Shown here one piece after another: positions 59,956 to 64,000 of a DNA stretch of 64,000 nucleotides; the first letter of the stretch is position 1; each line of letters begins with the position of its first letter. Both the position numbers and the translations under genes were made by a program. The notes beneath the pieces are model-generated. The model ran no database searches. It was not told the origin of the DNA and was given only the letters and a program-made list of their open reading frames with translations. Origin of the DNA: Salinithrix halophila (GTDB lineage: Bacteria > Bacillota > Bacilli > Thermoactinomycetales > DSM-45169); the NCBI RefSeq assembly GCF_042650125.1, contig NZ_JBHSAP010000004.1, positions 62,001 to 126,000 of the forward strand. Direction: 5' to 3'.

Positions 59956-61071
59956 TTAACCTGCCGCAGAGCGGGTTTTTCTTTTGTTTCTCCGCTTACG
60001 GAACAAGTTGGTAAGAAATAAGAGGATGGGAATGCCAATTTGAAAGGGCAAATGTAAGTACAACGGAACCACCTTGAGCCCCTCTTCAATATGGAGAGAA
60101 AAATCGCTGGCGATGGCAATGGAGAAAAACAAGATAACCAGGCCCAGAGGAACAACCATCTGCTGCGTGTCTTTCATGCGAAAAAGGTCGGTTACCCCCA
60201 AAACAGCCGCGTAGAAAAAAATGGATATCTTAAAAAAACCGCCGATAATCAAGGTCAACAAGGCGATCACATTTAAATTTTGCAGGATATTCGCCACCGT
60301 GATTTTCCCGACTGTTCCCAGTAAGGGAAACGGAGAGCGCCCCATGATATCCACACCCAGGACGGCGATATTGAGCGAAATGGTATAAGTCAAAATCAGC
60401 CCACTAAAGGCCATTCCCATCAATCCGATCGGCAAAGCCTTTTTGGGGCGATTCAGATAGGGAAAGATCATACTGAAGACAATCATCTCTCCAAAGGGAA
60501 CGGTCAGGGTCTGAGGAAAGACCGTCATTAAAACAGGTTTCCACCCATTTTCCAATACAGGTAGCAACCGTTCAATCTGCACCGTTTCCGTCATCCATAG
60601 AAAAAGGCTCGCTATGAAACCCAAGGAAATCATCACAACAATGAAGAGTTCCCCTAACCGTGCCAACACTTCAATCCCCAGGTAGAGCGTGTAGATCATC
60701 ACCACCATCAGACCGGTTCCTAATACGAACTCGGGAGTGAGATCATACAGGGTGATCAACAGGTCAATGAAGTCCCGAAGGACGCGGGAAGCGATGTAAG
60801 TAAAGTACCAGACATAAGCCAGTCCAACTACCCAGCCGATATAGGGTCCCCATATCTTGCGGACATAACCGGTTAACGGCTGATCGGGGTAGGAGCGGTA
60901 GAGGGCATTGTTTACCAGAAAGACAGCCAGCCCCAACACCAGCCCCATCAGGATCGCCAGCCAGGCGTCTTTTTTTGCAGTGACACCCAATGCCACCACC
61001 AAAGCACTTCCCAGCTCAAATAATACGATCAGCGTGAAAAGCTGATAAGGGCTAATTTTAACCTTTTCCAT
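59956..61071 (-). CDS. Spore germination receptor B subunit (GerAB family)
   Basis: 371 residues, ten membrane helices, APC-superfamily-like permease. It begins KVKISPYQLFTLIVLFELGS, the usual GerB start, and has GDFIDLLITLYDLTPE-like loops. Binds the germinant with A and C subunits. ATG after GGGGGAG. Confidence 0.92.
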   Translation of the reverse strand: MEKVKISPYQLFTLIVLFELGSALVVALGVTAKKDAWLAILMGLVLGLAVFLVNNALYRSYPDQPLTGYVRKIWGPYIGWVVGLAYVWYFTYIASRVLRDFIDLLITLYDLTPEFVLGTGLMVVMIYTLYLGIEVLARLGELFIVVMISLGFIASLFLWMTETVQIERLLPVLENGWKPVLMTVFPQTLTVPFGEMIVFSMIFPYLNRPKKALPIGLMGMAFSGLILTYTISLNIAVLGVDIMGRSPFPLLGTVGKITVANILQNLNVIALLTLIIGGFFKISIFFYAAVLGVTDLFRMKDTQQMVVPLGLVILFFSIAIASDFSLHIEEGLKVVPLYLHLPFQIGIPILLFLTNLFRKRRNKRKTRSAAG

Positions 61072-61092
61072 AAGCTCCCCCCTTTTTCTTCG

Positions 61093-62289
61093 TTATTTTG
61101 CTTGGAAGGGCTTCCCACGAAGGCCCGTCCGGCGAATGGAAGGCACGATGTCTACTTGAACGTCCAAGCGGGAATAGTAGGATGGCCATTTATCCTTTAC
61201 GGTTTTCCACCATTCATTATTCGAGCGGCTGAAAGCATCTCCAAACCCGAATACATCGAGCTTCTTTTTTTGTGTAAAGCGAAGCGCTGCTTTCACTTCG
61301 TTCCGAATGACCTTGGCATATCTCTTCTCCAATTGATGAATGTTCTCGGGGTTATCGAGGTCGATAAGACATATCAGTTCTGTCACCCGGGCAACGGGAC
61401 GAATGACCATGCGCACCTTGGGCTTTCCATGAACAAGCTCGGTGTGGATTCTCGTCTTAGAACGGACCGTCTCGATCGAGATTTTATACTTTTCCTTCTT
61501 ACATCCGATAGATACGGGTGGATTCCGTATTTTATCCCGCCCCCACAAGATCCCCCGTGCCTGTTTATAATCCGCCCATCCTTTAAACCGGTCCTTCCGG
61601 AAGAGGGCGAGGCCTGCAAACTTGATCTTTGCCGGAGGGATGATCTCCTTGGTGTTTTCGGGTTCTTTCCGTCCCTTCCCAGGATCTCCCGTTACCCGAA
61701 CGCCGCTGATGACAGGATCCTTCCCTTCACTGACCAAGTCACCGACAATATCGTGAGTCGTATTTGCAATGCTTTCCGCCCACACCTTTTCGGTAATCTG
61801 AAGGGTACGAGTGAGTTTGGAGGCAGGCACTTTCTCCAATGAGGTTGCGGTACTAAGAAGGTCTTCGGCAGAAATCCCTCGAGCGACTAAAATTTTGAGT
61901 GAAGTTTGAAACTCGGGATCGCGATGAAGTAAATCGAATATCTCTTCGATCCCTTCTTTGGCCACTTCCTCACTGATCACGAGGACTTGGGTTGAACCGA
62001 CATACAGTCGGCGGGGACTGATTTGGGAAGCGGCCCGAAGAGCTTCAAACAGCGAGTAGCCGTTATCCGCATAGGTCGTAACGGATGAACTCCTTCCTGT
62101 AGCCTCTCCCGCTACTTCGCTTGGGTTCACGAACTGCAGAGAAAAACGGTATTGCCCTTTCTCTGTTTTATCGATCCCCGCAGCCAAGACAATGGCTAAT
62201 TCATCAATTTCCCGTCTGTTCCAGCAGCCGGTTAACAGACAAATGCAGAGAAAGATAGCTAGCAGACCCTTTAATCGCTTCATTCCCAT
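61093..62289 (-). CDS. Spore germination receptor C subunit (GerAC family lipoprotein)
   Basis: 398 residues. Lipobox CLLTGCWNRREIDELAIVLA is the canonical GerC start. Three-domain C subunit outside the inner spore membrane. GGAGGG lies 8 bases before ATG 62289. Between the A and B genes. Confidence 0.92.
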   Translation of the reverse strand: MGMKRLKGLLAIFLCICLLTGCWNRREIDELAIVLAAGIDKTEKGQYRFSLQFVNPSEVAGEATGRSSSVTTYADNGYSLFEALRAASQISPRRLYVGSTQVLVISEEVAKEGIEEIFDLLHRDPEFQTSLKILVARGISAEDLLSTATSLEKVPASKLTRTLQITEKVWAESIANTTHDIVGDLVSEGKDPVISGVRVTGDPGKGRKEPENTKEIIPPAKIKFAGLALFRKDRFKGWADYKQARGILWGRDKIRNPPVSIGCKKEKYKISIETVRSKTRIHTELVHGKPKVRMVIRPVARVTELICLIDLDNPENIHQLEKRYAKVIRNEVKAALRFTQKKKLDVFGFGDAFSRSNNEWWKTVKDKWPSYYSRLDVQVDIVPSIRRTGLRGKPFQAK

Positions 62290-62330
62290 CAACCGATCCC
62301 TCCGGATTCCACATTTTTATCCACCCAAAT

Positions 62331-63920
62331 CTAGGACTCACCATCGGATGAAGGCGGGGTTGGGGATTGGCCTTTCTCGATCCGTTCAGGCTTTTCACTC
62401 GTCCACAAAGGGCGCTTCCGATGAGCCCATATCGGAAAACGAAAAAGGGTATCTTTATGATCGGAAAGAATAAAGGGGGCAAAGGGTTTCAGATAGGGCA
62501 CACCAAAGGATCGCAGACTGCACATATGTGCCAGAACCCCGATCATAACCACCATCATTCCGAAGAAACCGAGGGTTGCTGCTGAAATCATAAACAAAAA
62601 CCGTAAGAGGCGGCTCGATGGTTGGATATGGGTAGCAGGAACGGCAAAGCTGGAAACGGCGGTTAAGGAAACCACGATCACCATGGCCTGGGAAACGAGC
62701 CCGGCTTCCACCACAGCCTGCCCCAATACCACCGCCCCCACAACGGTGACTGCCCCGCCGACAATCCGAGGCATACGGACACCCGCTTCCCGTAGAAATT
62801 CAAAAATGATCTCCATAATCATCGCTTCCACGACAGCAGGAAAGGGCACCCCCTCCCGCTGGGCGGCCAAACTGAGCAAAAGCGCAATCGGAACCATTTC
62901 ATGGTGAAACGTGGTTAGGGCGATGTAAATAGAAGGTCCCAGCGTTGCGATCCCATAGGTGGCCACCCGCAAAAAGCGCAAAAAGGTGGCGATGTCAAAG
63001 CGCTGATAATAATCATCCGCAGAATGGAAAAACTGCGCAAAGGTTGTGGGAGCTATCAACACAAAGGGCGTTCCATCCACGATCACCGCTACCCTACCTT
63101 CCAGCAGGTTCGCCGAGATGGTATCGGGACGCTCTGAGTAGTAAATGGTGGGGAAAAGTGTAAAGGTTTTGTCCTCGATAAATTCCTCGATCATACCGCC
63201 TTCCAACATGCCGTCAATCTCGATTCGTTTTATCCGTTTCCGGACTTCCGCCACCATTTTCGTGTTGGCGATTCCCTGGATATACATAATCGCCACTTCC
63301 GTACGGCTGACTTTACCCAGGCGCAGCGTTTCCAATCGTAAATCCGGACTTTTGATCCGGCGGCGGATCAGGCTGATATTCGTTTGGATCGCTTCGATAA
63401 AGCTGTCCCGAGGTCCCCGGATCGCCACTTCCGTCCCCGCTTCTTCGACCGACCGGTTTACCAGGTGTGCGGTATGGGCGAGAACCGTTTCGTTCCATCC
63501 TTCAACAAAGACGACCGTGTTCCCCGACAGCAGTCCCATCAGCAACGAATCCCACCCGGTGGATACTTTCGCCTCTCCGCTCGCCAAGGCATTTTCCTTG
63601 ATCCAATCGAAAGCGGTATCCAAGGTGATCGTTCGGTGGGCTTCCGAATTCCTTAATAGCGCATCCATCACAAATTTGTTGACTTTCTCATCCGCCACGA
63701 GGTTTTCGATATAGGCCACCGCGATCTCTACCCGATGGTCGGAACCCAACTCAAACCGACGAACGATTAAGTCCGGGGAAGCATGCATGCGCCGTTTTAG
63801 CTCCTCCAGATTGGCTTCCAGGCTGTCATCCAATCCATCACCGGACCCAATGGCTTTTGTATCCTTTTTTATCTGATCCTTTTTTTCTTCTCGTTTACGG
63901 GTTCGACGGCGGGATCTCAC
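62331..63920 (-). CDS. Spore germination receptor A subunit (GerAA family)
   Basis: 529 residues. N-terminal soluble domain (RRFELGSDHRVEIAVAYIEN; TEVAIRGPRDSFIEAIQTNI) and C-terminal membrane domain (GRVAVIVDGTPFVLIAPTTF; PSSRLLRFLFMISAATLGFF). GTG start 10 bases after AAGGA. First gene of a gerA-gerC-gerB operon that runs to 59956. Confidence 0.94.
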   Translation of the reverse strand: MRSRRRTRKREEKKDQIKKDTKAIGSGDGLDDSLEANLEELKRRMHASPDLIVRRFELGSDHRVEIAVAYIENLVADEKVNKFVMDALLRNSEAHRTITLDTAFDWIKENALASGEAKVSTGWDSLLMGLLSGNTVVFVEGWNETVLAHTAHLVNRSVEEAGTEVAIRGPRDSFIEAIQTNISLIRRRIKSPDLRLETLRLGKVSRTEVAIMYIQGIANTKMVAEVRKRIKRIEIDGMLEGGMIEEFIEDKTFTLFPTIYYSERPDTISANLLEGRVAVIVDGTPFVLIAPTTFAQFFHSADDYYQRFDIATFLRFLRVATYGIATLGPSIYIALTTFHHEMVPIALLLSLAAQREGVPFPAVVEAMIMEIIFEFLREAGVRMPRIVGGAVTVVGAVVLGQAVVEAGLVSQAMVIVVSLTAVSSFAVPATHIQPSSRLLRFLFMISAATLGFFGMMVVMIGVLAHMCSLRSFGVPYLKPFAPFILSDHKDTLFRFPIWAHRKRPLWTSEKPERIEKGQSPTPPSSDGES

Positions 63921-64000
63921 AAGACTTCATTCCTTTTGGGCTTTATCCTACATTACCTGTATTTACTTAAACCCACCGAATTATAACTGAATGCTGGAAT

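Noticed and set aside
1..64000. CRISPR arrays
   Set aside because: No regularly spaced direct repeats of 25-40 bases were seen. The only tandem repeats are the short TPD codon repeats at 16930-17040.

Overview
The window is a chromosomal segment of an endospore-forming monoderm Firmicute. Supporting features are the ctsR-mcsA-mcsB-clpC class III heat-shock operon, a GerA-type spore germinant receptor, GerP-like spore proteins, the coaX-hslO-cysK-pabA-folP-folB-folK-dusB-lysS folate block known from Bacillus, frequent TTG and GTG starts and strong GGAGG ribosome binding sites. The moderate-to-high GC content and overall gene style suggest Thermoactinomycetaceae (Kroppenstedtia, Desmospora, Melghirimyces or similar). 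That family assignment is an inference without a database search.

Layout. 1-5400: the 5' part of clpC, then mcsB, mcsA and ctsR behind a SigA promoter with a CtsR operator, an MgtC-like protein and a HAD phosphatase. 5500-10300: two small genes separated by stacked hairpins, a site-2 protease, a Yip1 protein, azoreductase, pirin and a membrane protein. 10400-16500: tRNA-Ala(CGC), a protein with three DivIVA domains, a glycosyltransferase, a pseudokinase-TPR membrane protein and an MFS transporter. 16600-19000: a sortase substrate with its class D sortase and an AbrB/Doc toxin-antitoxin pair. 19000-22500: a decaying set of duplicated membrane-protein genes.

22500-39000 is the centre of interest: a complete monoderm Tad/Flp pilus locus. 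It encodes prepilin peptidase, CpaB, TadZ, the TadA ATPase, TadB, TadC, Flp pilin, a von Willebrand A lipoprotein, a TadG-like protein, a TadE pseudopilin and a TadE pseudopilin fused to an M23 peptidoglycan hydrolase. Three further proteins begin with a canonical Flp prepilin cleavage and membrane segment but end in toxin-like domains: a GHSLGG lipase, and two carrying a pre-toxin TG region followed by a small C-terminal nuclease-like domain. Each is followed directly by a candidate immunity gene. The two pre-toxin fusions are also preceded by Yip1 membrane-protein genes, and two signal peptidases I are embedded in the region. I interpret this as a polymorphic toxin system that uses the Tad pilus as its export route.

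39000-64000: gamma-glutamyltranspeptidase, two glycerophosphodiesterases, lysS, dusB, folate genes, cysK, hslO, coaX, an ABC exporter, formate-tetrahydrofolate ligase, relics of toxin and immunity genes, a possible miniature repeat element, a GH37 trehalase, two GerP-like spore proteins and a gerA-gerC-gerB receptor operon. In Bacillus the lysS end and the ctsR end are close together, so the roughly 38 kb between them here is an accessory region.
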